DNA from: Burkholderiaceae bacterium
GTDB lineage: Bacteria; Pseudomonadota; Gammaproteobacteria; Burkholderiales; Burkholderiaceae
Direction: 5' to 3'
Length of the DNA stretch: 46,001 bases
Assembly: GCA_947455485.1 (NCBI GenBank)
Contig: CANGNV010000017.1
Coordinates: 1 to 46,001, forward strand
How positions within the stretch are numbered: position 1 is the stretch's first letter; the number at the start of each line of letters is the position of its first letter. The translations under genes were made by a program, and so were the position numbers. Shown here piece by piece: positions 1 to 9,284 of the stretch. The notes below the pieces were generated by a model, which worked only from the letters and a program-made list of their open reading frames with translations, was not told where the DNA came from and made no database searches.

Positions 1-1
1 A

Positions 2-1030
<1,029 letters not shown>

Positions 1031-1088
1031 GCAAGACGATAGTTAATCGACGAAATCAGTAGTTCATTAAATAAGGCTCAGAACAAAG

Positions 1089-1736
1089 ATGATGTATCCG
1101 CACCCCATTATTGCGAAAGAAGGTTGGCCGTATTTGGCATTGGTGGGGGCTGTTACTTTGCTAGTCCACTATCTTGGTGGCATTGCATGGTCATGGCCTT
1201 TGTGGATCATCTTTATCTTTGTTCTGCAGTTCTTTCGCGATCCACAGCGCATTGCTGCTCTTGGTCGTGATTTAGTTTTATCTCCAGCCGATGGTCGTAT
1301 CGTCGTAGTGGAAGTAGCCAACGATCCTTATGCCGATCGTGAAGCTTTGAAGATTAGTGTTTTTATGAATGTGTTTAACGTTCACTCTAACCGCAGCGCA
1401 GTGAACGGCTTGGTAAAAGAGATTCAGTATTTCCCAGGCAAGTTTGTGAATGCCGATTTAGATAAAGCCTCTACCGAGAATGAGCGTAATGCCGTTGTGA
1501 TTGATGCCAATGGTCAAATCGTCACTTTGGTTCAGGTTGCAGGCCTAATTGCGCGACGTATTCTTTGCTATATCCATGTTGGCGATAGACTTAAGGCGGG
1601 TGAGCGTTATGGCTTTATTCGCTTTGGCTCCCGTGTAGATGTATATTTGCCATTAACAGCTGAGCCTTTGGTCAGTGTTGGTGATAAAGTTTTTGCTACG
1701 AACACCGCATTAGCTCGCGTACCTGGCTTAGATTAA
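1089..1736 (+). CDS. psd: Phosphatidylserine decarboxylase proenzyme (short type)
   Basis: This enzyme decarboxylates phosphatidylserine to phosphatidylethanolamine at the inner membrane, the step after the product of the next gene. The 215-residue length matches the short, archaeal-type class (Psd-A). A hydrophobic segment lies at about residues 17-48. The motifs LSPADGRIV and [11 protein letters not shown] are visible. The self-cleavage site that creates the pyruvoyl cofactor is Gly180-Ser181 in [11 protein letters not shown]; this class uses this GS in place of the LGST of the long E. coli enzyme. Two ATG codons stand side by side (1089 and 1092), so the exact start is uncertain by one codon. 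It is probably cotranscribed with ilvC and with pssA 27 bases downstream. Confidence 0.96.
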   Translation: MMYPHPIIAKEGWPYLALVGAVTLLVHYLGGIAWSWPLWIIFIFVLQFFRDPQRIAALGRDLVLSPADGRIVVVEVANDPYADREALKISVFMNVFNVHSNRSAVNGLVKEIQYFPGKFVNADLDKASTENERNAVVIDANGQIVTLVQVAGLIARRILCYIHVGDRLKAGERYGFIRFGSRVDVYLPLTAEPLVSVGDKVFATNTALARVPGLD

Positions 1737-1763
1737 TTAAGCCGCTTTAACTGGGAATATTCT

Positions 1764-2627
1764 TTGAGTACATTTCGTCGTCGTGGCCGCATAGACCGTA
1801 GTCGCCTTGCTCCTAAACGTGCTGAGCGCTCGCAGGCTGAATGGGCTGAAGAGCTGGGTGATGGAGTTGATTTTGAGGTAGAAGAGTTGCATGCGGATAA
1901 GCCGCGTCAACGCAGTAAAGGAATCTATCTACTCCCTAACGCATTTACAACTGCAGCTTTGTTCTGCGGCTTCTTTGCAATAGTCAATGCGATGAACCAC
2001 CAGTTTGAAATGGCTGCTATTGCCATCTTTGCATCCTTAGTTTTGGATGGTATGGATGGTCGAGTTGCCCGTATGACCAATACCCAAAGTGCTTTTGGAG
2101 AGCAGTACGACTCTCTAGCCGATATGGTGTCATTTGGTGTTGCCCCAGCTTTGGTTGCTTATGAGTGGGCCCTAAAAGATTTAGGTAAGTGGGGCTGGTT
2201 GGCCGCCTTTACTTATTGTGCGGGCGCTGCTTTGCGTTTAGCGCGCTTTAACGTTAATACCGGCGTTGTTGATAAGAAGTTTTTTCAAGGCTTGCCAAGT
2301 CCTGCGGCTGGTTCTTTGATGGCTGGTTTTATCTGGCTGGCTGATGACAATAAGATCCCGGTGCGCGATACCGCCATCCCTTGGATTACTTTCTTTATTG
2401 CCGTTTATGCTGGTTTGACCATGGTATCGAATGCCCGTTTTTATAGTGGCAAGGCCTTAGATGTTCGCTACCGCGTACCTTTTGGTGTGATGGTCTTAAT
2501 GATCCTCACCTTCGTTTTGATCTCTTCCAATCCACCTTTAACCCTATTCGGGCTCTTTGTGGTGTATTCCATCTCTGGATATGTCATTTGGGCTTGGGAG
2601 CATCTGAGCGGCCGCCGTTTTAGCTAA
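1764..2627 (+). CDS. pssA: CDP-diacylglycerol--serine O-phosphatidyltransferase
   Basis: This integral membrane enzyme joins CDP-diacylglycerol and serine to make phosphatidylserine, the substrate of the upstream psd product. The complete CDP-alcohol phosphatidyltransferase signature is present: D95, D98-G99, A102-R103, G112, D116 and D120 with the correct spacings. Several hydrophobic segments follow to residue 287. The start is a TTG; the next in-frame Met is near residue 77, inside the first membrane segment, so TTG is the reasonable choice. The first 50 residues are a charged tail rich in arginine at the beginning (MSTFRRRGR) and acidic afterwards, longer than a minimal family member. This is the membrane type II PssA, not the unrelated E. 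coli phospholipase-D-like enzyme. Confidence 0.95.
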   Translation: MSTFRRRGRIDRSRLAPKRAERSQAEWAEELGDGVDFEVEELHADKPRQRSKGIYLLPNAFTTAALFCGFFAIVNAMNHQFEMAAIAIFASLVLDGMDGRVARMTNTQSAFGEQYDSLADMVSFGVAPALVAYEWALKDLGKWGWLAAFTYCAGAALRLARFNVNTGVVDKKFFQGLPSPAAGSLMAGFIWLADDNKIPVRDTAIPWITFFIAVYAGLTMVSNARFYSGKALDVRYRVPFGVMVLMILTFVLISSNPPLTLFGLFVVYSISGYVIWAWEHLSGRRFS

Positions 2628-2655
2628 TTTGGAATATTTAGGTTATATTTAATCC

Positions 2656-2730
2656 ATGTTGATGAATTTCTCACTTCCTAACTTGCTTCTACTAGCACTA
2701 AGCCTACAGCTTGGGGCAGGTAAGGCCTGA
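2656..2730 (+). CDS. leuL: leuA leader peptide (attenuator peptide)
   Basis: This 24-codon reading frame starts with ATG at 2656 and stops with TGA at 2728-2730. Nine of its 24 residues are leucine, including the run LLLLALSLQL. Four of the nine leucine codons are CTA, a rare codon in the neighbouring genes. It lies just ahead of a terminator hairpin and leuA. By the known logic of leu operon attenuation, a shortage of charged tRNA-Leu would stall ribosomes in codons 10-17 and leave bases 2711-2721 free to form the antiterminator. The ribosome site is poor, the weakest point of the call. No other function is suggested by so short a peptide. Confidence 0.82.
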   Translation: MLMNFSLPNLLLLALSLQLGAGKA

Positions 2731-2777
2731 GTTAATGAGATTAAAGTAATTCATTAGCCACGACATACCAGCCCCAG
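2711..2777 (+). promoter_or_regulatory. Predicted antiterminator of the leuA attenuator
   Basis: Bases 2711-2721 (ttggggcaggt) can pair with 2767-2777 (accagccccag), giving ten pairs including one G-U, interrupted by a single A-A mismatch. The right arm overlaps the left arm of the terminator (2772-2780), so the two structures exclude each other. The left arm lies in the last codons of the leader peptide, so a ribosome that reads through to the stop would mask it. A smaller hairpin (taatga 2733-2738 with tcatta 2751-2756) sits inside the loop. The pairing is read by eye; the energies were not calculated. Confidence 0.7.
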
Positions 2778-2801
2778 CAAATTGCTGGGGTTTTTGTTTT
2801 T
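2772..2801 (+). terminator. leuA attenuator terminator
   Basis: The arms ccccagcaa (2772-2780) and ttgctgggg (2782-2790) are exactly complementary, with the innermost pairs opening to form the loop. They are followed by tttttgttttt (2791-2801). This is a standard intrinsic terminator located before leuA and after the leader peptide, so it should stop transcription when leucine is plentiful. Confidence 0.88.
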
Positions 2802-2856
2802 AGATTCGCAATTGAGTAGCAAACATAATTAAGCAATATTGAACCGGAGAGTAGTG

Positions 2857-4404
2857 ATGAGTGACAAAGTAATCATTTTTGATACCACCTTACGTGATGG
2901 CGAACAATCGCCTGGCGCCTCAATGACCAAGGATGAAAAGGTTCGCATTGCTCGCCAGCTAGAGCGTCTCAAGGTTGATGTGATCGAGGCTGGTTTTGCT
3001 GCGAGTTCTGAGGGCGACTTTCAGGCTATCTCAGCTGTAGCAGCGGCCGTGAAAGATTCCATCGTATGTTCACTTGCTCGCGCCAACGACAAAGACATTA
3101 CTCGCGCTGCAGATGCCTTGAAAGCGGCTAACGCAAAACGCATTCATGCCTTCTTGGCTACCAGCCCATTGCATATGGCTGTGAAATTACGCATGTCTCC
3201 AGAAGAAGTTTTAGAGCAAGCTAAACGTTCTATCCGCTTTGCCAGAAACTTAGCTGAGGATATCGAGTTCTCTGCGGAAGATGGTTACCGCTCAGAAATG
3301 GATTTCTTATGCAGAGTAGTTGAGGCGGTCATCAACGAAGGTGCGACTACCATCAATATTCCTGACACCGTAGGTTATGCAACACCAGAGTTGTACGGTG
3401 AATTTATCAAGACCTTGCGTACCCGTGTCCCGAATTCAGATAAGGCGGTTTGGTCCGTGCATTGCCATAATGACTTGGGCATGGCTGTTGCCAATTCATT
3501 GGCTGGTGTCAAGATAGGTGGTGCCCGTCAAATTGAGTGCACCATCAATGGCTTGGGTGAGCGCGCTGGCAATACGGCATTAGAAGAGATTGTGATGGCT
3601 TTACGTACTCGCAAAGATTACTTTGATATGGTGTGCGGTATTGATGCCACCCAAATTGTTCCTGCCTCGAAGTTGGTCTCACAAATTACCGGTTTCGTAG
3701 TTCAACCAAATAAGGCGGTCGTTGGTGCCAACGCATTTGCGCATACTTCCGGCATTCACCAAGACGGCATCTTGAAGAATCGCGATACCTATGAAATCAT
3801 GCGTGCAGAAGATGTGGGTTGGGCAACTAATAAGATTGTTTTAGGTAAATTGTCAGGGCGCAATGCCTTTAAGCAACGCTTACAAGAGTTGGGTATTGCA
3901 ATTGAAGCTGAAGCCGATTTGAATGAAGCATTTGTTCGCTTCAAGGCATTGGCCGATCAAAAATCAGAAATCTTTGATGAAGATATTATTGCCATCATGT
4001 CGGATTCTGCCGCTGCTGAAGAGGGTGAGTTTTATAAATTCATTTCATTGAGTCAGCATTCTGAAACAGGCGAGCGCCCAAAGTCTAAGATCACTTTCCG
4101 AGTTGGCGATAAAGAAGCGAGCTCTGAGGCTGAAGGTAATGGCCCAGTTGACGCTAGCTTGAATGCGATTGAAGAGATTGTGAAGAGTGGGGCGGAGCAG
4201 TTGCTCTATTCCGTGAATGCGATTACTTCAGGAACGCAATCTCAAGGTGAGGTTACTGTGCGGCTTGCTAAGGGTGGGCGCATCGTCAATGGTGTTGGTA
4301 CCGATCCCGACATCATTGCTGCATCAGCGAAGGCCTACTTATCTGCACTGAACAAATTGCATGATCCTAGTCAGGCTAAGCTCAATGCGCAGATGACGCC
4401 TTAA
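2857..4404 (+). CDS. leuA: 2-isopropylmalate synthase
   Basis: LeuA condenses acetyl-CoA with 2-oxoisovalerate in the first committed step of leucine synthesis. The ATG at 2857 is chosen because ggaga (2846-2850) stands six bases before it; a longer frame from TTG 2839 would include the ribosome site. The resulting 515 residues match the family. The catalytic HMGL-like barrel begins with [13 protein letters not shown], continues with the metal motif HCHNDLGMA and the HTSGIHQDG stretch, and ends in the C-terminal LeuA dimer domain that binds leucine for feedback inhibition. Expression is probably controlled by the attenuator at 2656-2801. The gene converges with the SYLF gene 39 bases downstream with no clear terminator between them. 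Confidence 0.97.
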   Translation: MSDKVIIFDTTLRDGEQSPGASMTKDEKVRIARQLERLKVDVIEAGFAASSEGDFQAISAVAAAVKDSIVCSLARANDKDITRAADALKAANAKRIHAFLATSPLHMAVKLRMSPEEVLEQAKRSIRFARNLAEDIEFSAEDGYRSEMDFLCRVVEAVINEGATTINIPDTVGYATPELYGEFIKTLRTRVPNSDKAVWSVHCHNDLGMAVANSLAGVKIGGARQIECTINGLGERAGNTALEEIVMALRTRKDYFDMVCGIDATQIVPASKLVSQITGFVVQPNKAVVGANAFAHTSGIHQDGILKNRDTYEIMRAEDVGWATNKIVLGKLSGRNAFKQRLQELGIAIEAEADLNEAFVRFKALADQKSEIFDEDIIAIMSDSAAAEEGEFYKFISLSQHSETGERPKSKITFRVGDKEASSEAEGNGPVDASLNAIEEIVKSGAEQLLYSVNAITSGTQSQGEVTVRLAKGGRIVNGVGTDPDIIAASAKAYLSALNKLHDPSQAKLNAQMTP

Positions 4405-4443
4405 GAGGTTCTCGGCGACATCTGCAGTATCCGCGTAATCGGT

Positions 4444-5037
4444 TTACTTATTGAGATCTGTGCTCTTGTAATACTTGGTGCCTTTGCCGGTGATTTCTAC
4501 GGCAAGGCCTGAATCTGTTAATTGATACATCAGTACACCAGGTGCTACTACTACTGCATCTTGGTATGCATCGCCATTATTTTCATATTTGGCTGCAGCA
4601 GTAACTTGGCCTCCAAAAGTCCAACCAGAATTAACAAAGTCATTCATAGCGGCTTGAGTTTGAAAAACAAAGATGTTTTGGAAAGATTTAATCCCCAGGC
4701 CCAGACCAGCTTGAACTTCAGCCATGTTCATGTAAATTGGCTTAGCACCATCTTTTGCAATCACAACACCACTACCAGTGCCGCCGCCAGCGATCAGAAT
4801 CTTCATTCCAAAGTTACTGAACGTAGCGTAACCAACAGACTTTTCAATTAACTCTTTTGCCTTGGGTTGAGCTTGATAGAGGGCCTTGAGGGTGGTAGTA
4901 CTTGTTTTAAGAATATCTTCACGTTGTTGTGCAACTGTCTTTTGTGGGCCAAAGGGATTTGAAAATTGTGCATAGCTCAGTGCAGGAGAGAGAGCTAATA
5001 GACCATAAGCTAATAGGTGAATGAGTTTGGCTTGCAT
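4444..5037 (-). CDS. SYLF/Ysc84-domain exported protein
   Basis: This 197-residue protein begins with a typical signal peptide (about residues 1-23, ending LSYAQ) and has no lipobox, so it is probably periplasmic. The rest matches the SYLF (Ysc84 actin-binding or lipid-binding) family: an N-terminal helical region with KELIEKSVGYATFSNFGMKI, then the glycine-rich GGGTGSGVVI, then YMNMAEVQAGLGLGIKSF, and a C-terminal part ending in KGTKYYKS. Eukaryotic SYLF proteins bind phosphoinositides; the bacterial role is not settled. It is divergent from the patatin-like lipoprotein gene, with 84 bases between the two starts that must hold both promoters. Confidence 0.88.
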   Translation of the reverse strand: MQAKLIHLLAYGLLALSPALSYAQFSNPFGPQKTVAQQREDILKTSTTTLKALYQAQPKAKELIEKSVGYATFSNFGMKILIAGGGTGSGVVIAKDGAKPIYMNMAEVQAGLGLGIKSFQNIFVFQTQAAMNDFVNSGWTFGGQVTAAAKYENNGDAYQDAVVVAPGVLMYQLTDSGLAVEITGKGTKYYKSTDLNK

Positions 5038-5121
5038 GAATTTTCCTTTGCTTTATTTTTCGCAATTAATGAACTCCATCTTTATACTCCAATCAGCCTC
5101 ATTGACCCCTTGATATCCACT

Positions 5122-6327
5122 ATGCATTCACTTATTCGTCTCAGTTGCATTCTCCTCGCGCTCTCGTTAGCGGGGTGTGGCAGCTTGCAGCGCAAAGCAG
5201 CAGTGCCATCCCAGCAGATGGGGCAGGCTCAAATAGCAGGCCTCACTGGGGTGCGCTATATGGTGGCTAGTCAAGCTAGCGTAGACCAGATGGCCATGGA
5301 TATTCAGGCGGGATTTAAGGTCAGAGATCAGAAGACATTGAATTCTGCGGCGAACTATCTATCACTCTCAGGTGGAGGTGACGATGGCGCTTATGGCGCT
5401 GGCCTGCTCATCGGTTGGTCTGAGCGTGGCGATCGCCCGCAATTTAACTTGGTAACTGGGATTAGCACTGGCGCATTGATTGCTCCTTTTGCCTTTGTTG
5501 GAAAGGAATACGACCCCGTCTTACGCCAGGTCTATACGCAATTAGGGCCCCAAGACATTTTTATTGAGCGTGGATTGATTTCCGGCATTTTGAGTGATGG
5601 ACTATCCGATACAACGCCATTATTTCAATTGATATCTAAATATGTTGATCAAGACTTCTTGAATAAGGTGGCAAGCGAGTACACGACCAAAAATCGTTGG
5701 TTGTTAATTGGCACCACCAACCTGGATGCGGGTGTGCCAGTGGTCTGGAATATGGGCAAGATCGCCAGTATCGGGACTCCTGAAGCGCTTGAGTTGTTTA
5801 GAAAAGTGATGCTGGCATCTGCGTCGATTCCGGGTGCATTTTCTCCGGTGATGTTTGACTTTGAGGTGTCTGGTCAAAGCTTTCATGAGATGCATGTGGA
5901 TGGCGGAGCCATCACCCAGGTATTTTTGTATCCCAGCGCATTGTCTCAACGCGCTAAAGACTTAAAGCTCAATCTGCAAAAGCAGCGCAATGCCTACATT
6001 ATTCGAAATGCCCGTTTAGACCCTGAGTGGCGAGAGACGGAGCGGGGTACCTTGAGTATCATTCAGCGCGCTATTGCCAGCCTCATTCAGACTCAAGGCT
6101 TGGGTGATCTATATCGGATTTATCACACCACCCAGCTTGATGGCGTCAGTTTTAACTTGGCCTACATCGGTCCAGACTTCAAATTCCCCCATAAGACTGA
6201 GTTTGATACGGCTTATATGCAGGCTCTTTTTGATTACGGCTACAAACAGGGCCTTAGTGGCAAGGAGTGGCAAAAGTATCCTCCGGGCTACAAGCGGGGG
6301 TTTGATGAGGAATTGCCTAAAAAATAG
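5122..6327 (+). CDS. Patatin-like phospholipase lipoprotein
   Basis: The chosen ATG (5122) gives a 401-residue lipoprotein whose signal peptide ends in LAGC with Cys19 as the lipid anchor. A frame open from 5017 would bury this signal peptide and run across the start of the divergent gene, so it is rejected. The patatin fold is shown by the glycine-rich oxyanion loop GGGDDGAYGAG (residues 84-94), the nucleophile elbow GISTG (Ser115) and the DGG motif with catalytic Asp260. It should hydrolyse acyl esters of lipids in the envelope; the substrate is unknown. Patatins with a lipoprotein signal differ from the usual cytoplasmic or type III-secreted ones. No operon partner follows; rpsO has its own promoter. 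Confidence 0.9.
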   Translation: MHSLIRLSCILLALSLAGCGSLQRKAAVPSQQMGQAQIAGLTGVRYMVASQASVDQMAMDIQAGFKVRDQKTLNSAANYLSLSGGGDDGAYGAGLLIGWSERGDRPQFNLVTGISTGALIAPFAFVGKEYDPVLRQVYTQLGPQDIFIERGLISGILSDGLSDTTPLFQLISKYVDQDFLNKVASEYTTKNRWLLIGTTNLDAGVPVVWNMGKIASIGTPEALELFRKVMLASASIPGAFSPVMFDFEVSGQSFHEMHVDGGAITQVFLYPSALSQRAKDLKLNLQKQRNAYIIRNARLDPEWRETERGTLSIIQRAIASLIQTQGLGDLYRIYHTTQLDGVSFNLAYIGPDFKFPHKTEFDTAYMQALFDYGYKQGLSGKEWQKYPPGYKRGFDEELPKK

Positions 6328-6330
6328 GCA
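6314..6330 (+). terminator. Possible weak terminator of the patatin gene
   Basis: The arms tgccta (6314-6319) and taggca (6325-6330) enclose aaaaa and overlap the stop codon. A T-rich but broken stretch (cgtttgctcattttta) follows. The stem is only six pairs and the T-run is displaced, so this may be chance. The rest of 6331-6441 is AT-rich and shows no other clear signal. Confidence 0.3.
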
Positions 6331-6421
6331 CGTTTGCTCATTTTTACGATAATAATCAATTAAATCAATTGTTTAGGTGATTTTTACTGCTTAAAGCTCC
6401 CCAAGGCGTCTAGCCATAGGG

Positions 6422-6450
6422 TGAAGCATTTAAGGTGGATCTGCTACAAT
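6422..6450 (+). promoter_or_regulatory. Candidate rpsO promoter
   Basis: An extended -10 element TGCTACAAT lies at 6442-6450, with TACAAT at 6445-6450. The -35 region at 6422-6427 (tgaagc) is poor, which fits an extended -10 promoter. Transcription from here would give rpsO a leader of roughly 95 bases, room enough for the S15 autoregulatory structure known from other bacteria, although I do not recognise that structure directly. Confidence 0.5.
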
Positions 6451-6552
6451 TCGATGGCTTTGATTTTTAAAGCTTTTTTGTTTTATTTGATTAATAAATG
6501 CACGACACGGATTGGGTGAAAGCTCAGGTGTTCGCAAGTAAGGAGTATGAAA

Positions 6553-6822
6553 ATGGCAGTTGCTGATATTAAAACGGCGGAAATCGTCAAAGAAAACGCG
6601 CGCAGCGCAAACGATACAGGTAGCCCTGAAGTTCAAGTTTCATTGCTAACAGCCCGTATCAATGAATTAACCCCCCATTTCAAAGCTAACGCTAAAGATC
6701 ATCACAGCCGTCGTGGTTTGTTGAAGATGGTTTCACGCCGTCGCCGCCTTTTGGATTACCTCAAAGGCAAGGATTTGGGTCGCTATCGCGCATTGATCGA
6801 GAAATTAGGTCTCCGTAAGTAA
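6553..6822 (+). CDS. rpsO: 30S ribosomal protein S15
   Basis: This primary 16S rRNA-binding protein of the small subunit is recognised from its whole length, including [18 protein letters not shown], the HHSRRGLL stretch and [13 protein letters not shown]. The start at 6553 is preferred over ATG 6547 because the strong ribosome site aaggag (6540-6545) ends only one base before 6547 but seven bases before 6553. The choice gives 89 residues, the canonical S15 length. pnp follows after a 271-base structured gap, the conserved rpsO-pnp order. In E. coli S15 represses its own translation; the same is likely here but not visible. Confidence 0.98.
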   Translation: MAVADIKTAEIVKENARSANDTGSPEVQVSLLTARINELTPHFKANAKDHHSRRGLLKMVSRRRRLLDYLKGKDLGRYRALIEKLGLRK

Positions 6823-6839
6823 TTCTTATCGGTATTGCA

Positions 6840-6901
6840 ATGCCATCTTTCTTAGGGTTGTTTCGTAACAGAATCAGTCTTAAGCAGATGGCATGTTTTT
6901 T
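6840..6901 (+). terminator. Terminator-like stem between rpsO and pnp
   Basis: A perfect nine-base stem, atgccatct (6840-6848) with agatggcat (6886-6894), closes a 37-base loop and is followed by gtttttt (6895-6901). The long loop makes it weaker than a classic terminator, so it may let part of the transcription through to pnp. It starts 17 bases after the rpsO stop. Confidence 0.6.
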
Positions 6902-7029
6902 GAGCGCTTCAAGATTATTTGTGTAGGGGATCGTGTCATTCCAATGAGTTTCTGGATTATTAAATCCAGTGTCTCCCTGGAATGGCATCCCTTGTGATCT
7001 TCAAACGCTCCAGTGTTGTCGTGACACTG
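6902..7029 (+). promoter_or_regulatory. Structured pnp leader (probable RNase III/PNPase control region)
   Basis: Nested inverted repeats fill this gap. The outer arms, 6902-6915 and 6997-7010, match at 12 of 14 positions. Inside them cattcca (6937-6943) pairs with tggaatg (6978-6984), and inside that ctggatt (6952-6958) pairs with aatccag (6963-6969) over a four-base loop. A second hairpin, cagtgt (7011-7016) with acactg (7024-7029), follows at once. In E. coli a long stem in the pnp leader is cut by RNase III and then used by PNPase to repress its own mRNA. The position and form here suggest the same control; that function is inferred. Confidence 0.6.
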
Positions 7030-7093
7030 CTTTATCCCACGGCAAGCGTGAAATCCATGTGGCTTTTACGTGAACAATTTGGAGAAGATCAGA

Positions 7094-9259
7094 ATGACTA
7101 TGTTTAAAAAAGTAGTAAAGACGTTTCAATGGGGTAACCATCAAGTAACAATGGAAACAGGCGAGATTGCTCGTCAATCTGGTGGTGCTGTAATCGTTAA
7201 TGTGGATGACACAGTAGTAATGGGCACAGTAGTTGCCTCTAAATCAGCCAAGCCAGGCCAGTCATTTTTCCCATTGACTGTTGATTACCTCGAAAAAACT
7301 TACGCCGCAGGAAAAATTCCTGGTGGCTTCTTCCGTCGTGAAGGTCGTCCATCAGAAGGCGAGACATTGATCTCCCGTTTGATCGATCGTCCATTGCGTC
7401 CATTATTTCCAGAAGGCTTCTTGAACGAAGTTCAAGTTGTTGTTCATGTGTTGTCTATCAACCCAGACGTTCCTGCTGATATTCCTGCATTGATCGCCGC
7501 TTCTGCAGCTTTGGCTGTTTCAGGCATTCCATTCGCTGGCCCAGTTGGCGCAGCACGTGTTGGTTACGCTAACGGTCAATACCTCTTGAACCCTACTCGT
7601 ACAGAGCAAGCTACTAGCGAGATGGATTTGATTGTTGCTGGTACGCAAGCTGCTGTATTGATGGTTGAGTCAGAGGCTAATCAGTTATCAGAAGAAATCA
7701 TGTTGGGTGCGGTTGTATATGGTCACGACCAAATGCAAACTGCAATCAATGCAATTAACGAATTAGTGACTGAAGCTGGCAAACCAGAGTGGGATTGGAC
7801 TGCTGCTCCTAAAGATGAGCCATTCATCGCTAAGGTAACTGCATTGGCTGAAGCGCCATTGCGCGAGGCTTATCAGATTCGTCAAAAGGGTGCTCGTTCA
7901 GACAAGCTCAAAGAAATCACTAAGACAGTTGTAGCTAAGTTACAAGAAGAGGGTGATGTTGACGCTGTTGCCGTTAATGACATCTTGTTTGAAATCGAAG
8001 CGAAGATTGTTCGTAGCCAAATTTTGAATGGCGAGCCACGTATTGATGGTCGTGATACACGTACTGTTCGTCCGATCGAAATTCGCAATGGCGTATTGCC
8101 ACGTACACACGGTTCAGCATTGTTTACCCGTGGTGAGACACAGGCTCTCGTAGTGGCTACTTTAGGTACTGCACGTGACGAGCAGATCATTGACGCGCTC
8201 GAAGGTGAGTACCGTGATCGCTTCATGTTCCACTACAACATGCCTCCGTTCGCCACTGGCGAAACTGGTCGCGTAGGTAGCCCTAAGCGTCGTGAAATTG
8301 GTCACGGTCGTTTGGCTAAACGTGCATTGATTCCAGTATTGCCAAGCGCAGAAGATTTCGCGTACAGCATTCGTGTAGTTTCAGAAATCACTGAGTCCAA
8401 TGGTTCTTCATCCATGGCTTCCGTTTGCGGTGGCTGTTTGGCAATGATGGACGCTGGTGTTCCAGTTAAAGCTCACGTTGCTGGTGTTGCAATGGGCTTG
8501 ATCTTGGATGGCAATCGTTTTGCTGTATTGACAGACATCTTGGGTGATGAAGATCACTTAGGCGATATGGACTTCAAAGTAGCGGGTACTGCTAACGGTA
8601 TTACTGCTTTGCAAATGGACATTAAAGTTCAAGGCATCACTAAAGAAATTATGCAAGTTGCATTGGCCCAAGCTAAAGAAGGCCGTTTGCACATTTTGAG
8701 CAAGATGCAAGAAGCAATGGGTTCAGTTCGCACTGAATTGTCTGCACACGCTCCACGTATGGTTTCTTTCAAGATTCATCCAGACAAGATCCGTGAAGTA
8801 ATCGGTAAAGGCGGCGCAACAATTCAAGCCTTGACTAAAGAAACTGGTTGCAGCATCGACATTAAAGATGACGGCACTGTAACTATTGCTTCTACTTCTG
8901 CTGAAGGTATGGCTGAAGCGAAAGCACGTATCGAAGGCATCACTGCTGAAGCTGAAGTAGGCAAGATCTACGAAGGTCCAGTTGTGAAGTTGCTCGAATT
9001 CGGTGCTTTGGTAAACATTCTTCCAGGTAAAGATGGTCTCTTGCACATCTCTGAAATCTCCAATGAGCGTGTAAAAGAAGTTAAAGACTATTTAGCTGAA
9101 GGCCAAGTGGTTCGCGTGAAATTGTTAGCTGCTGATGAGCGTGGTCGTTTGCGTTTATCTCTTAAGGCTGCGATGGCTGATGAGGGTGGCACGATTGCTC
9201 CTTTAGCGGGCGCAACTGATGCTGCTGAAGCAGCTCCTGCATCTGGCGAAACTGCTTAA
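7094..9259 (+). CDS. pnp: Polyribonucleotide nucleotidyltransferase (PNPase)
   Basis: PNPase degrades RNA from the 3' end by phosphorolysis and is a core partner of the RNA degradosome. The ATG at 7094 is chosen because ggagaag (7081-7087) precedes it at a normal distance; the GTG at 7070 lies upstream of this site. The protein is then 721 residues. The order is: first RNase PH domain ([20 protein letters not shown]), helical linker, second RNase PH domain ([16 protein letters not shown], then [14 protein letters not shown]), KH domain with the IGKGG loop, and a C-terminal S1 domain ([12 protein letters not shown]). All domains are present. The short Ala-rich tail after S1 is not a distinct domain. 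Probably partly cotranscribed with rpsO and controlled by the structured leader. Confidence 0.98.
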   Translation: MTMFKKVVKTFQWGNHQVTMETGEIARQSGGAVIVNVDDTVVMGTVVASKSAKPGQSFFPLTVDYLEKTYAAGKIPGGFFRREGRPSEGETLISRLIDRPLRPLFPEGFLNEVQVVVHVLSINPDVPADIPALIAASAALAVSGIPFAGPVGAARVGYANGQYLLNPTRTEQATSEMDLIVAGTQAAVLMVESEANQLSEEIMLGAVVYGHDQMQTAINAINELVTEAGKPEWDWTAAPKDEPFIAKVTALAEAPLREAYQIRQKGARSDKLKEITKTVVAKLQEEGDVDAVAVNDILFEIEAKIVRSQILNGEPRIDGRDTRTVRPIEIRNGVLPRTHGSALFTRGETQALVVATLGTARDEQIIDALEGEYRDRFMFHYNMPPFATGETGRVGSPKRREIGHGRLAKRALIPVLPSAEDFAYSIRVVSEITESNGSSSMASVCGGCLAMMDAGVPVKAHVAGVAMGLILDGNRFAVLTDILGDEDHLGDMDFKVAGTANGITALQMDIKVQGITKEIMQVALAQAKEGRLHILSKMQEAMGSVRTELSAHAPRMVSFKIHPDKIREVIGKGGATIQALTKETGCSIDIKDDGTVTIASTSAEGMAEAKARIEGITAEAEVGKIYEGPVVKLLEFGALVNILPGKDGLLHISEISNERVKEVKDYLAEGQVVRVKLLAADERGRLRLSLKAAMADEGGTIAPLAGATDAAEAAPASGETA

Positions 9260-9284
9260 GTAAAGCAAGCGAGCGGGAGTTCAT

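Noticed and set aside
5017..5121. Upstream extension of the patatin gene by 35 codons
   Set aside because: It would hide the lipoprotein signal peptide that begins at 5122 and overlap the start of the divergent SYLF gene.
8723..9046. Minus-strand frames inside pnp
   Set aside because: They lie opposite the KH and S1 domain coding region, where the sequence is constrained by PNPase; no motif or ribosome site.
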